From positions 4,246,761 to 4,257,300 of the forward strand of contig NW_017265134.1 of NCBI RefSeq assembly GCF_001638985.1: a stretch of DNA of 10,540 nucleotides. Direction: 5' to 3'. Shown one piece after another: positions 1-8,436 of this stretch. The number at the start of each line of letters is the position of its first letter. The stretch's first letter is position 1. The position numbers and the translations under genes are program-made. Under the pieces are notes generated by a model that did no database searches, had not been told where the DNA came from, and worked only from the letters and a program-made list of their open reading frames with translations. Origin of the DNA: Phycomyces blakesleeanus NRRL 1555(-). Taxonomy: Eukaryota > Mucoromycota > Mucoromycetes > Mucorales > Phycomycetaceae.

Positions 1-177
1 ACCGATTAGATTTGGGTATTTGAGCACGGAGCAAAAGATCCAGAAATCGTCAACGGAATCCTTATTATACAGAGTTTTGCATTCAAAAATGAGAAAACCA
101 AATCAATTTTCTGAGGTAGACACAGGTTTAATTTGAAAAGGCTTACATTTTTAAAAAAAATTGATGTTTTTATCAGC

Positions 178-956
178 CTAACCTTCACAAATTGTCTCAA
201 AAAGATTGCTTACTACAAATACTAATACATTATACAGCTTGATCAGTAGTGAGACCTGGTTTTCTTTTAACCAAATCTTTTCTTTATAAAACAGTTCCCA
301 AAGGGGGTTTAAGAATTAGCCATATAGAAAAAGGGTATTACATATGTGCTTTGTGTGGGTGGGTAAGTAATAGCTTAAAAGCTTGCTTGTATGTATGGAA
401 ACATTGTCCATAATAAAGTAATAAGAAATGAAATTATCTCTAACTAAACTCGCTGGGATTTGCTTGGAAAATTGAAGGAATAGCTGTGCGTCTGTATCGT
501 CTACAACCATTTTCGCCGTAACGTCTTTGACACCTTGATAGAATACGACTAGCATAATTGAAATATTTGATGCTTATTCGGTTTTATTTAATTACCCTCT
601 CACACTAATTAAGCTGGTATTTGATGAAGATTTATTAACGAAAAGACAACATGTTTCATAAGATATTCAATGTTGCTGGAGTATGCTAACAAATTTTGAT
701 ATACTTTGGATAAAATCTGATGTGTTTTTTTTTCTTTTCTTTGACAGGCCTTGTTTTTTTTGTGGTGCGAATCCAACTTTTGCATATATATATATATATA
801 TATATCTGTATGTGTTTATTAATGTGCAGAGATAAAGAGGTTTACACCCTTAAGAGCAAGAAACTGCTCTAACAACTTGTCCTTGGTGATCCCAATGGTT
901 ACCTGACATTCTCCATAAAAAGCATCCCGGATAAACTCGACATGTTCTTCTCTGAG
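178..956 (-). pseudogene. Decayed DDE transposase (Tc1/mariner-IS630 superfamily, DDE_3-like)
   Basis: Reading the minus strand from 956, an open stretch (956 to about 822, beginning LREEHVEFIRDAFYG) resembles the N-terminal helix-turn-helix region of this transposase family. A degraded middle follows. The frame 555-316 then carries the hallmark FIMDNVSIHTS, with the second catalytic Asp at 406-408, preceded by an LFLQF segment. A TAA at 316-318 interrupts it. The same frame continues as FLNPLWELFYKEK, matching the family's LNPIE..W block, with Trp where the catalytic Glu is expected. The Asp-to-Glu spacing is 36 residues, right for DD34-36E enzymes. The frame ends at TAG 178-180. Stops, a lost Glu, an (AT)11 insertion and frame changes mark it as dead. 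The active enzyme would cut and paste its own element at TA sites. I saw no terminal inverted repeats. Recognition is from motif memory, not a search. Confidence 0.72.
784..805. repeat. (AT)11 dinucleotide microsatellite
   Basis: Eleven uninterrupted AT units lie inside the transposase relic, between its N-terminal and DDE portions. They probably expanded after the gene died. Confidence 0.95.
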
Positions 957-1350
957 CTATATATATTTCAATAAGTAGCTATAAGAAATATATTACTTAT
1001 ATAGTATTTACTGTGTGCACATTATAGTTTTATTTTTGGTTATAGATAACATATAAACACTATCATTATGTTGTTATTTGAGAATTGCGGACTAGATTTT
1101 TGAAAGATGAGCTTTTTCGAATTTAACCTGTAAACTACTTTAAGAAATTGGTTTGATTTTTTCACTTATGAGTTTAGAACTCTATATTATTAAAGAAAAA
1201 AATAGTAATAATTCATGTCACTTTTATGAATTATAGTTAATGGCATTATTTTCTAACAAGAAAAAAGCTATGGGAAAATTATTGGCTATTGGAAAATGAA
1301 ATAAAGGGTTAATTTGTGCCTGACTTTTATATAATCTAGCACTCCTATAG
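957..1350. other. AT-rich spacer without recognisable gene
   Basis: No open frame or motif stands out on either strand. The transposase relic on its left begins directly after an in-frame TAG (minus strand), so the relic's true 5' end may once have lain in this spacer. Confidence 0.6.
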
Positions 1351-1681
1351 TCATAGGGACAACTCTGGGAAACCCATTGAACCGATTGCTATATATTTAC
1401 AACGACTCTTATGATATATGGTATGTAAGCCAATATAATATTACGTTCCCAATTCAATTTTCACTGTCAAGAGCTAAAGTCTTTAGATTAACAGTTTTTA
1501 ATCAATAGAACCTTCAAGATCAGGAAGATGTCTAAAGTACTCCAGACCAAAAACAGTTCCAAGCCATTATGCCGCCTTTTCCTTACCTGGCGGCTCTAAG
1601 GGCTATACGTCTTTTTGCATATATCTCATTAACTCTTTTTTTTTGGTCTAGCAGTTCAGTTACATTTATCCCTATACTCCG
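1351..1681 (-). pseudogene. Probable Tc1-like transposase fragment
   Basis: The minus strand from 1681 is open for 33 codons. After one TAA it continues in the same frame through GKGGIMAWNCFWSGVL. This resembles the GGGSIMVWGCF block that follows the first catalytic Asp region in Tc1 transposases. A shifted frame then reads HLPDLEGSID, like the LxxIDGTxD block. Near 1350-1380 the frame reads SMGFPELSL followed by stops, in the place of WPxQSPDLNPIE. The fragment is shorter than a whole enzyme and has several stops and at least one frameshift. The first block is the best evidence; the other two are weak. An unrelated AT-rich frame remains possible. Confidence 0.42.
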
Positions 1682-1921
1682 TTATAGATATATTTTAACA
1701 AAAGCAAGGAAAGAGACAAAGGTAAAGACCGCCAACCATATTACTTTTAATAATATTTTTAAAGATTAATAGGTTTTTATTTTTAAAACAAAGAGACAAG
1801 AATATAAATATAATATCAAAGAAAAACAAGGGAAAATTTTATTGTTCAAAGTAAATGATTTTTGTGTACAAAGATTTTTACAAATTAAATACAAATTAAA
1901 TTAAATTAAATAGAATATAAG
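1682..1921. other. AT-rich spacer ending in AAATT repeats
   Basis: No gene is visible. The final part (about 1879-1911) is a short imperfect AAATT pentanucleotide run that abuts the outer end of the foldback element. Confidence 0.6.
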
Positions 1922-2105
1922 ATAGTCAAGTCCATGATAGTCCAGTCCAGCCCAGTCCAGTCCGTTTTTTTTTAAGAAATATTTCATTCGCTTTGCAAGT
2001 ATATATGTAAAGAGGATTTTGCAGCTTATTGTAATAGAGAGTCTTGGTCCAATCCGGAGCGTCGCCTCGATCCAGAGCCAGGTTCCAATGCAGTGTTCCT
2101 TCAGT

Positions 2106-2250
2106 TTTGATTTGATTTGATTTGATTTGATTTGATTTGATTTGATTTGATTTGATTTGATTTGATTTGATTTGATTTGATTTGATTTGATTTGATTTGA
2201 TTTGATTTGATTTGATTTGATTTGATTTGAGTTGAGTTGATTTGATTTGA
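2106..2250. repeat. (TTTGA)n pentanucleotide microsatellite
   Basis: Twenty-five perfect TTTGA units (2106-2230) are followed by four imperfect ones (GTTGA, GTTGA, TTTGA, TTTGA) and a GTTGT end. The unit lacks stops in the minus strand, so it yields long spurious frames of a five-residue SNQIK repeat. The array lies in the left foldback arm only. Confidence 0.97.
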
Positions 2251-2450
2251 GTTGTAAATGTGAGGTAGGCACCACAATTGAGTGAAGAACAGACTCCACT
2301 ATCAAACACTGGTTCCTTCTTGCGAATAAATCTGACAAATTAACCATCTCCGGAACTATTACATACCAGGCACACGTACAATACCCACTTATACAATGTA
2401 CTAACCATCATACAACAAGGATAAGAATTAAAAAAGATTTGAATAGTCAA

Positions 2451-2570
2451 ATATAAACAATATTACCTTGTCTCTCTAATAAATAACACTCTCAAAGTAT
2501 CTCAATATTTTGAAGAGTAGATACTTTGAGAGTGTTACTTATTAGAGAGACAAAGTAATATTGTTCATAT
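2451..2570. repeat. Perfect-core hairpin at the foldback centre
   Basis: 52-bp stem arms with 3 mismatches flank a 16-base loop. This is the best-preserved part of the element. A stem of this quality could extrude as a cruciform or yield double-stranded RNA if transcribed; neither is shown by the sequence. Confidence 0.93.
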
Positions 2571-2984
2571 CTGTTACCATTCAAACCCCTTGGAAGTCAG
2601 ATCCCTGTTGTATAATGGTTGGTTTCCACGGTATAAATGTGTAGTGTACGTGTGCCTGGTATGTAATAGTTCCGGAGATGGCTAACGTGCCAGGTTCATA
2701 AGCAAGATGGAACCAGTGGCTGGTAGTGGAGTCTGTTCTTCACTCTATTGTAGTGTGCGTGCCACAGCCAACAGGACTTAGGATGATGCCTGAGATTTGA
2801 ATTTGCCATTGGAAGAAATAATTTTTGTTTGGAACTTGCATTGGACCCCTGCTTGGAAATTGGCTTGGCCTTGAGATTTGGAAGTATAACCCAGATTTTG
2901 GACTTGATAGAAATTATGCTTGTATGTATGTATGTTCTAAAACTAGTACTCTAGCAGTACGTGGACATTGTTTGACCATTTGGA

Positions 2985-3040
2985 AAGGAATTGGACTTGG
3001 ACATGGACTTGGACATGGACATAGAAATGGATCTTGACTT
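2985..3040. repeat. TGGACTT/TGGACAT short repeat tract
   Basis: A run of 6-bp-phased GGACTT and GGACAT units sits at the outer end of the right foldback arm. The left arm has a related GGACT pentanucleotide run on the minus strand near 1925-1965, so this tract belongs to the inverted repeat. Confidence 0.75.
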
Positions 3041-3175
3041 GACTATTTTGGATATTGTGCTAGTATATATAACTTTTGATTTGGTAAAGATAATTGTGAG
3101 TATAATTTTTGTTTTGAATTTTTTCCCTTGTTTTTCATTTTTTTTTGACTAGATATTTTGATTTGATTTTGGACT

Positions 3176-3558
3176 TTGTCCCTGATCTTGACCACATCTT
3201 GGGACTGTGCTGTTGACCGGTTTGGCCTTTTCTCTGGCGCCCCTTGTTGGGCTTCTGGTGAGCCGGATTGGCTTTTGACCTGGCGCGCATCTTGGGCCTG
3301 TGCTGTTGACCGGTTTGGCCTTTTCTCTGGCGCCCCTTGTTGGGCTTCTGGTGAGCCGGATTGGCTTTTGACCTGGCGAGCATCTTGGGCCTGTGCTGTT
3401 GGCCGGTTTGGCCCTTTCTCTGGCGACCCTTGTTGGGCTTCTGGTGAGCCGGATTGGCCTCTGACCTGGCACGCATCTTGGGCCTGTGCTGTTGGCCGGT
3501 TTGGCCTTTTCTCTTGCGCCCCTTGTTGGGCTTTTGGTGAGCCGTATCGGCTTTTGAC
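3176..3558. repeat. 93-bp GC-rich minisatellite, four copies
   Basis: Units begin at 3201, 3294, 3387 and 3480, each 93 bp, with a degenerate partial unit to the left. The GC content is far above the flanks. Because 93 is 31 codons, several frames stay open on both strands. On the minus strand one frame has an ATG at 3574-3576 and runs to a TAG at 3043-3045 (177 residues, repeat SPEAQQGAPEKRPNRPTAQA...). A second frame, through KPNKGRQRKGQTGQQHRPKM, is open from 3665 to 3135 but has no ATG start. Of 12 variable unit positions I counted, 7 fall at third codon positions of this second frame, and most of those are silent. That hints at past or present coding there, possibly as an internal exon of a basic, disordered protein. 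Function unknown. Confidence 0.93.
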
Positions 3559-3668
3559 GACGTGCCCAAAAGGCATGAGATAGCCAACAATCTTGTGGCA
3601 GGAATGGAACCATTTTGTTCCGCCACAGAGGCAAATTGATTGTTGATGGAAGCAACAGGAAGCAACAG

Positions 3669-3920
3669 ACCCGCCAGTGGGATAAATGGCTCCTACCAGT
3701 GATATAAATGGACCCGCCAGTGGAAATAATGAATTGGCCAGAAAAATAAATGGAGCCAACAATGGAAGAAAAATAGGCAGTTGGCCGTCATATAAAAAGG
3801 CCCATCTGCAGAAGATAATAGGTCCACTGGCGAGAGATAACAGGTCCACTGGTAGGAGGAAAGGGCCTACCAGTGGGAAGCAACAAACCCACTGGCAGAA
3901 AGACCCCACTGGCGGAAGCA
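3669..3920. repeat. CCACTGG/CCAGTGG motif array
   Basis: Seven exact copies of CCAGTGG or its complement CCACTGG occur at 3674, 3717, 3824, 3846, 3870, 3889 and 3906, with degenerate copies between them and roughly 17-24 bp spacing within clusters. Orientation flips along the array. Copies at 3846-3856 and 3866-3876 form a perfect 11-bp inverted repeat with a 9-base loop. Open frames here are by-products of the repeats. Confidence 0.8.
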
Positions 3921-3987
3921 ACAGACTAACAAAAAAGCAACAAGCAACAGTACCTTTGAAATAACATAAACCGCCGTGGAAGGCATA

Positions 3988-4032
3988 ATAAAGCAACAAG
4001 CAACGGGAGGTAACAAGCAACGGGAACTAACC
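3988..4032 (-). repeat. CAAGCAAC dispersed repeat, copy A
   Basis: Tandem AACAAGCAACGGGA-type units occur here. The 22 bases at 4011-4032 are the exact reverse complement of 9910-9931, so this is one copy of a dispersed repeat that also seeds the 17-bp tandem array near 9.9 kb. Confidence 0.85.
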
Positions 4033-4630
4033 AAAAAGAAGAAAAAAAAAAGATACCAGCCGCGCCCACCAGAAGAGACAACAGAAAGCAACCAGTAATA
4101 CATGGGAATACGGACAACGGGCTCACACGCTACACGCGCGCTTTGGGACTTGCTCGATAGACCATGGTTGACCCGTGGCTACTACTCCATCGGGTCCTTT
4201 TGGAAGAAAGAAAAAAAAAGAGAGAGCGGTCGGTCGCAAGAGTCCAAAATCGGTTCAACAAGCTCAACAAAGTAATATTGCCAAGTCTTTATGAACGTCT
4301 TTTGAACTCTTACAGTCGCCTACTCCACAGGCTATAATTAATTAGTATTCAAAGTTTCATTGCGCGTAGCATGTAAGTACATATACTTATCTTAAAATGC
4401 CTGGACTACCCATTCATGACATAAAAGAAACTCATGGCTATCGGAAGACCATCTTGGCTTCTGTGTATTAACGATGACCGGCCGGACACAAACCCATGTA
4501 TTACCAGAAGCCTTCCATCGCCCCCTCCAGTAGACGCGGCTAGTACAAAGAAAAAGGAAAAAAAGAAAAACCAAAGTTTACAAAAATTGCTCTATACTTA
4601 TAGAAAAAAAAACAGACAGGGAGATATTGA
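4033..4630. other. Spacer with purine tracts and a GC-richer segment
   Basis: Purine runs lie at 4033-4052 and about 4205-4226. Between them, around 4100-4200, the base composition is noticeably richer in GC. Frames at 4434-4652 (plus) and 4392-4574 (minus) are open, but I recognise nothing in them and their ends are lysine- or phenylalanine-rich simple sequence. Confidence 0.5.
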
Positions 4631-4928
4631 GACTGCTCTAGATTTGGGCTAACAAAATTCATTGAAAATGCTTATCAATGGCATGTTGTGCCAAGAATGA
4701 ATGCATGCTGCATAGTGCTGATCAAGTTGGACATCTATTTTTGTAAGTCTACATATATTCTTCAAGGAAAAGACCTGATTATAACTGTATACACCCAAGT
4801 TGAAAAAAAAAACATATAAATTCTTTTAAAACATAACACTGGCCTTGCTTTTTCCAACCCTCAAACTGGAGTTCATATTCTTGCTATATGTAGTGCTGTG
4901 CTATAGTATTTTATAAAAGTATTCACTG
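4631..4928 (+). pseudogene. Unrecognised coding-like frame with stops
   Basis: From 4631 the plus strand is open for 62 codons to TAA 4817-4819, with no early ATG. The same frame then carries another mixed-composition stretch (HNTGLAFSNPQTGVHILAIC) before a TAG and a final TAA near 4928. The residue mix is less biased than random AT-rich DNA would give, which is why I list it. It could be a decayed mobile-element gene or chance. I assign no function. Confidence 0.2.
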
Positions 4929-5116
4929 TTTAATAAAGGCCAGGCCTTAGAAGATTGTTAGATAAAGCAAAGCTGTTGTGACGTACATAATAGGGGGGGT
5001 TATGCAGACAATCAAGATAGATACATACTAGGCAACTAAAAAAAAATACAAATTTATGCATGTATATATTACAAGTTTCATAAATATATTTCTCACTCTC
5101 TTTGCTTCCTTTCAAG

Positions 5117-5287
5117 GATTATCAAATCACTCATAAAGCTACTGAATCAGACACATTAAGACAAGAAGTATTTGGTAAAGAATATAAAATTGTACAAAAT
5201 ATAAAAGAAATAGCTGTAGTTATCAAAAGAAATTATTTGAAGCATCTTGATAATGTGCTTCTGCTGATCAAAAAAAAAGAAAAATAA
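5117..5287 (+). other. Possible exon-like open frame, unrecognised
   Basis: A pyrimidine-rich stretch ending TTTCAAG (to 5116) could be a 3' splice site. The frame from 5117 reads DYQITHKATESDTLRQEVFG and continues with mixed polar and aliphatic residues to a Lys-rich end and TAA 5285-5287. There is no ATG start and no recognised domain. It would need an upstream exon that I cannot identify. Confidence 0.2.
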
Positions 5288-5799
5288 AAAGGAAATCCAA
5301 GAATACGCCTTGTAATTTGATCACCTGCATGTGAATTGATAAGCCCCTTTATAAAAAATATCTTTCTCTGAATTTTTTCTTAAATACATTGTCGTGTATC
5401 TATAAACAAATTTTTTGATAGTTTATCTAGCAAAAAATTGTAATAATACACACATTTATATATATATATATTTGTATCTATATGTAGCTCACAAAATTCT
5501 CTTATAATCACACTTGTAAAATATGACCTATAGCTTATAGCTCATAAAATAGAATAAAATAAAATCTCAATGCTAGTGCTTTAATATTGGGGTTCTTTTG
5601 CAAATACAAGGCTAAGTAGATATACAAGTAATTTTTATTCTGCTCACGTATAAAAGACAAATGGTTATAGTTTGTTCTTTTTTTAATAGAAAAAGAAAAG
5701 ACATTGTATGTATAGTCGAATAATATTTATGTGACAATACTTCTTCTCTTGGCTGACAATTTAAATTGTTTATAAATCTTGTACTTGTATTCGCTATAG
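5288..5799. other. AT-rich spacer with (TA)n run
   Basis: A (TA)7 run lies at 5457-5470. The rest is low-complexity AT-rich sequence. A minus-strand frame at 5612-5857 has no coding character that I can support. Confidence 0.6.
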
Positions 5800-6042
5800 T
5801 TAATATTACTAACTGTATTTTACACAAATAAATATATATTATTTTGTTTACCACCAAAAAATATATTCGAATCTAAGTACTGTTTTCTTTTGTCTAGTAA
5901 ATACGTGGACTTGAGTCTTTGGAACATTCATAGGAGACTTTGGCCAAGCCAATTTTGCTGGTTAGTTGAATGGCAAGTACCTTTATTATTCAATTATAAC
6001 AATAAGCTACACATCAGAAAAATAGACTTTTTTCAAAGATAA
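5800..6042 (+). other. 80-codon open frame without start, unrecognised
   Basis: Open between TAG 5797-5799 and TAA 6040-6042, with no ATG. The middle part (VDLSLWNIHRRLWPSQF) has a Trp- and Arg-rich mix that is unusual for AT-rich chance frames. No family is recognised, and the complementary strand also has a short open stretch here, so coding is doubtful. Confidence 0.15.
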
Positions 6043-6332
6043 GCGAGCAATTTGTATTGATAGCATCTATAAGTTCTAGTAAGATAAAAGGGTGAAATCC
6101 TGTGAGCAGTCATAATATAAACAGTGTACGCAGATACCAGATTTAAACAATATTGAAGGACTTTCTTCTTGTATTCATCATATATCATGTTAAAAATGAG
6201 AAATTTAATATGAAAAAAAAAGAACGAAAGATGATATAATAAGCATAGATAAGCTAAAAGTCTTGATTTACAAAATACAATTGGACACTCTTTTAATATC
6301 TAAAAAGTGAATGTATATAATATATTGCATAT

Positions 6333-6560
6333 AGTACCAGACGTAACCGTAAAAGAACAGGCATAGCCGTAATTTCCATCGAATTAGATTATTATGGCCG
6401 AGTTTTTGTTGCTTAAACTTCATGCGTACAGATAATTGCGAATGCTAAGGCAAAAAGAATGGAAAAGATAATAAAAAAGGTAAGAGAAGAAAAAAGACAA
6501 CCGCAGCAAAGTATCAATTCAATTATGGAAGCACAAAGGAATAGGCATTGGCTTGTGTAG
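6333..6560 (+). other. Coding-like frame with one internal stop, unrecognised
   Basis: One frame reads RRNRKRTGIAVISIELDYYG and on to TAA 6414-6416. It then continues in the same frame for 47 codons, including an ATG at 6459-6461 and a Lys/Glu/Gln-rich run, to TAG 6558-6560. The charge pattern could be a decayed C-terminus or just A-rich DNA. No function can be assigned. Confidence 0.15.
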
Positions 6561-7453
6561 CTATTATACGTGAGTAGTTTCATTTAAAGGCAGCCAAGTA
6601 AAATCAGTTTCTTATTTGACCCATACTCTCTGATGGGACACAGAAGTGAATGATTATATCTGAGCCAATTGAACAAAGAGTACGTGGGGGTCGTTCCAAA
6701 GTTAATAGATAGAAGAATTGGAACAGCTAGCTAAAGGTACTACTGGTGTATACTGGATAGCCATTTTTTGTGTGTTTACAAAGAGAAAGCAATGGAGTCG
6801 GTTGTGTGAGTGAGAGTAGCTCTATAAAGTTGACACATTGCGTGTATATTCACATTTTTAACTGACCAAAGCATATAATATATTTCTATTTCTTTCTCTT
6901 ATCTATTATTAATTATCCAAAGAAGCATAGTTTATTCTGACATCTTAGCAATAGCTTAGTAATATCTTACCGAAAATAATATTTTATTAATTATCAAAAT
7001 ATTTATACAAACATCGAAAGATGAAAGCAATAAAGACCATCCTTAAACATCACTTATATTTTCTTTTTTTTTTTCAAAACGAAAAACGGTCAATTGCCAA
7101 TATTTGAGCTAATAAGCTGTTAGAGAAGATCGATATATATTCCTTTTTTTTCTGTTAGTCGTCTGGACCACTTATTTACATAAACTAGCACAGCTCATCT
7201 CATCTGCATTATTAAATATATTAAAGAGCAATAAACACTATTTTACACACAAACTCAATTTTGGTAAATGTCTAGGCAGAATCCTTTTTTTTAAAAAAGC
7301 TTTTTATTGATCCTATTTTTCTTGTAGCTATATATAATAAAGCTAATCTTTTTGAAGAGAAGTATATTGGTTTAAAGCTTCTTATAACTACATTAATCTA
7401 TCAATTATATTATATGCACTATATTTCACGCAATTACCAAAGACAACTTCTCT
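6561..7453. other. AT-rich spacer, no gene recognised
   Basis: Only short open stretches are present. The longest I traced is on the minus strand at about 6614-6786, with one stop, and it matches nothing I know. No RNA gene or repeat array is visible. Confidence 0.55.
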
Positions 7454-8026
7454 CTAAAAAGGACTTCGAGATAACTTCACCATACCTTGTAGACCAACAC
7501 TTTGAGCTCTCATATAAATCTCTTTTACTATTTCCAGATTTTGATTTATTTCAATAGCATTATAATCCCAGTAATGCTCTATAGAATGGAAATACAAACC
7601 GTGTATACACCAAAAATTTCATAACAGTCCATTATATGTTATCTCTTTCCAGTACCAAGTAGTGTAAGAACTGGTGTAATATAATACACATTTCTCTTAT
7701 ACTGAATATACTATGTTCATGACGTTTTGCTTACCAATACCAAAGGATTCAAGACACTTTAAAAACAGACTCATGCACTTGTCTCAGTTAATGCTTCCCC
7801 CTGATAATATAAAAGATCTAATTCCCTTTATTTAGAAAAAGAAATAAAAATATCAAATGATCCACAAGTCCTTGACAAGCTTGAGTATATTTATGGTGCG
7901 GGTACTTTTACACCGTTCACCTTTCACTACAAAACCCTTTGATTTTCCTAGTATTATTTGATATCAGAAGCCTCATCCTATCTTATCGGACAATATACAC
8001 TCCACTAGTCTATTATCCAATACACT
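7454..8026 (-). pseudogene. Decayed DDE transposase, frame intact but full of stops
   Basis: One minus-strand frame can be read from 8026 to TAG 7454-7456 (191 codons) without an indel but with seven internal stops (five TGA, two TAA). In order it shows VECILSDKIG with a candidate first Asp at 7985-7987, like CVFIDEAGF. KGERCKSTRTINIL follows, like the block before ILGAI. Next come SGGSIN, like the GSVN/GTT segment, then NVMNIVYSV, which may be a corrupted MDNxSIH with Asp changed to Asn at 7715-7717. FHSIEHYWDY comes last, like LNPIEQFW, with Glu at 7577-7579. The second-Asp-to-Glu spacing is about 11 residues longer than DD34-36E, so there is an in-frame insertion or one motif is misassigned. 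The N-terminus should lie in 8027-8436 but is not clear. Confidence 0.6.
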
Positions 8027-8040
8027 TTACTATATCACAA

Positions 8041-8436
8041 GCATAGCCAGCTTTCCTTGTTCCTGTCAATAAGATCCAGTTTTTGTACCGTAGGATAGAA
8101 TCCAAAAACCAAGCAAAATCAAATACTTACAAAACAAAGCCATGTAAAATCCCACCTATGCTAACCCCTAATATTGTATCACAAGGAGAATGAGTGATAT
8201 CCTGTAAAATGAGCGCTGAAAGCTGTTATTACTCGCTTGATCGCCATTGAAGTGCTTTCAATATGTGACAAGGTCATTAGATACTTTTCTCTCTAGATTA
8301 TTTCATGATATTAGTGGCTTTTATAAAATAATGAGAAATCAATAAATAGCTGTATATGTAGTGTTACTCTTTTTGATTATTAACCAATAATTGGTCCCTT
8401 TAAAATAAACCTCCCAATTTCAATTTATCATACTTC
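8041..8436. other. Spacer between two transposase relics
   Basis: This probably contains the eroded N-terminal region of the relic ending at 7454. Minus-strand stretches such as LSHIESTSMAIKRVITAF (about 8220-8280) are open but short. Nothing firm can be assigned. Confidence 0.45.

Larger units (their letters stand above)
1922..3046. repeat. Large foldback (inverted-repeat) element, about 1.1 kb
   Basis: Two arms are inverted copies meeting at a 16-base loop (2503-2518). The innermost 52 bp (2451-2502 against 2519-2570) pair with only 3 mismatches. Good similarity continues to 2268 on the left and 2763 on the right, including long matching blocks around the CCGGAGATGG and GTGGAGTCTGTTCTTCACTC segments. 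Weaker similarity resumes outside the microsatellite: GGAAC..TGCATTGGA in both arms, then TGGAC-rich tracts, then an exact 11-bp ATAGTCAAGTC at 1922-1932 whose complement is at 3036-3046. The arms are about 590 and 530 bp. No transposase lies inside and I see no clear target-site duplication. It could be a foldback or MITE-like element, or two copies of a repeat inverted onto each other. A transcript across it would fold into a long hairpin. Confidence 0.85.

Noticed and set aside
1901..2347. 148-codon minus-strand frame with a repeated SNQIK pentapeptide
   Set aside because: It is the translation of the stop-free TTTGA microsatellite; another frame gives the same pentapeptide.
3686..3964. 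92-codon plus-strand frame over the CCACTGG array
   Set aside because: Open because of the repeat composition; no ordinary protein character, and the opposite strand is equally open.
3043..4020. 325-codon minus-strand frame spanning the minisatellite and motif array
   Set aside because: It begins at a TTG, its first half is the Cys/Leu-rich translation of repeats, and other frames are equally open; only the shorter ATG-started part is worth noting.
8127..8210. Minus-strand stretch ILQDITHSPCDTILGVSIGG, whose H-x3-D-x3-G spacing resembles the third motif of PAP2-type phosphatases, followed by a GTAAGT donor-like site
   Set aside because: No KxxxxxxRP or PSGH motifs were found upstream, and the stretch falls where the N-terminus of a transposase relic is expected. 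Most likely coincidence.
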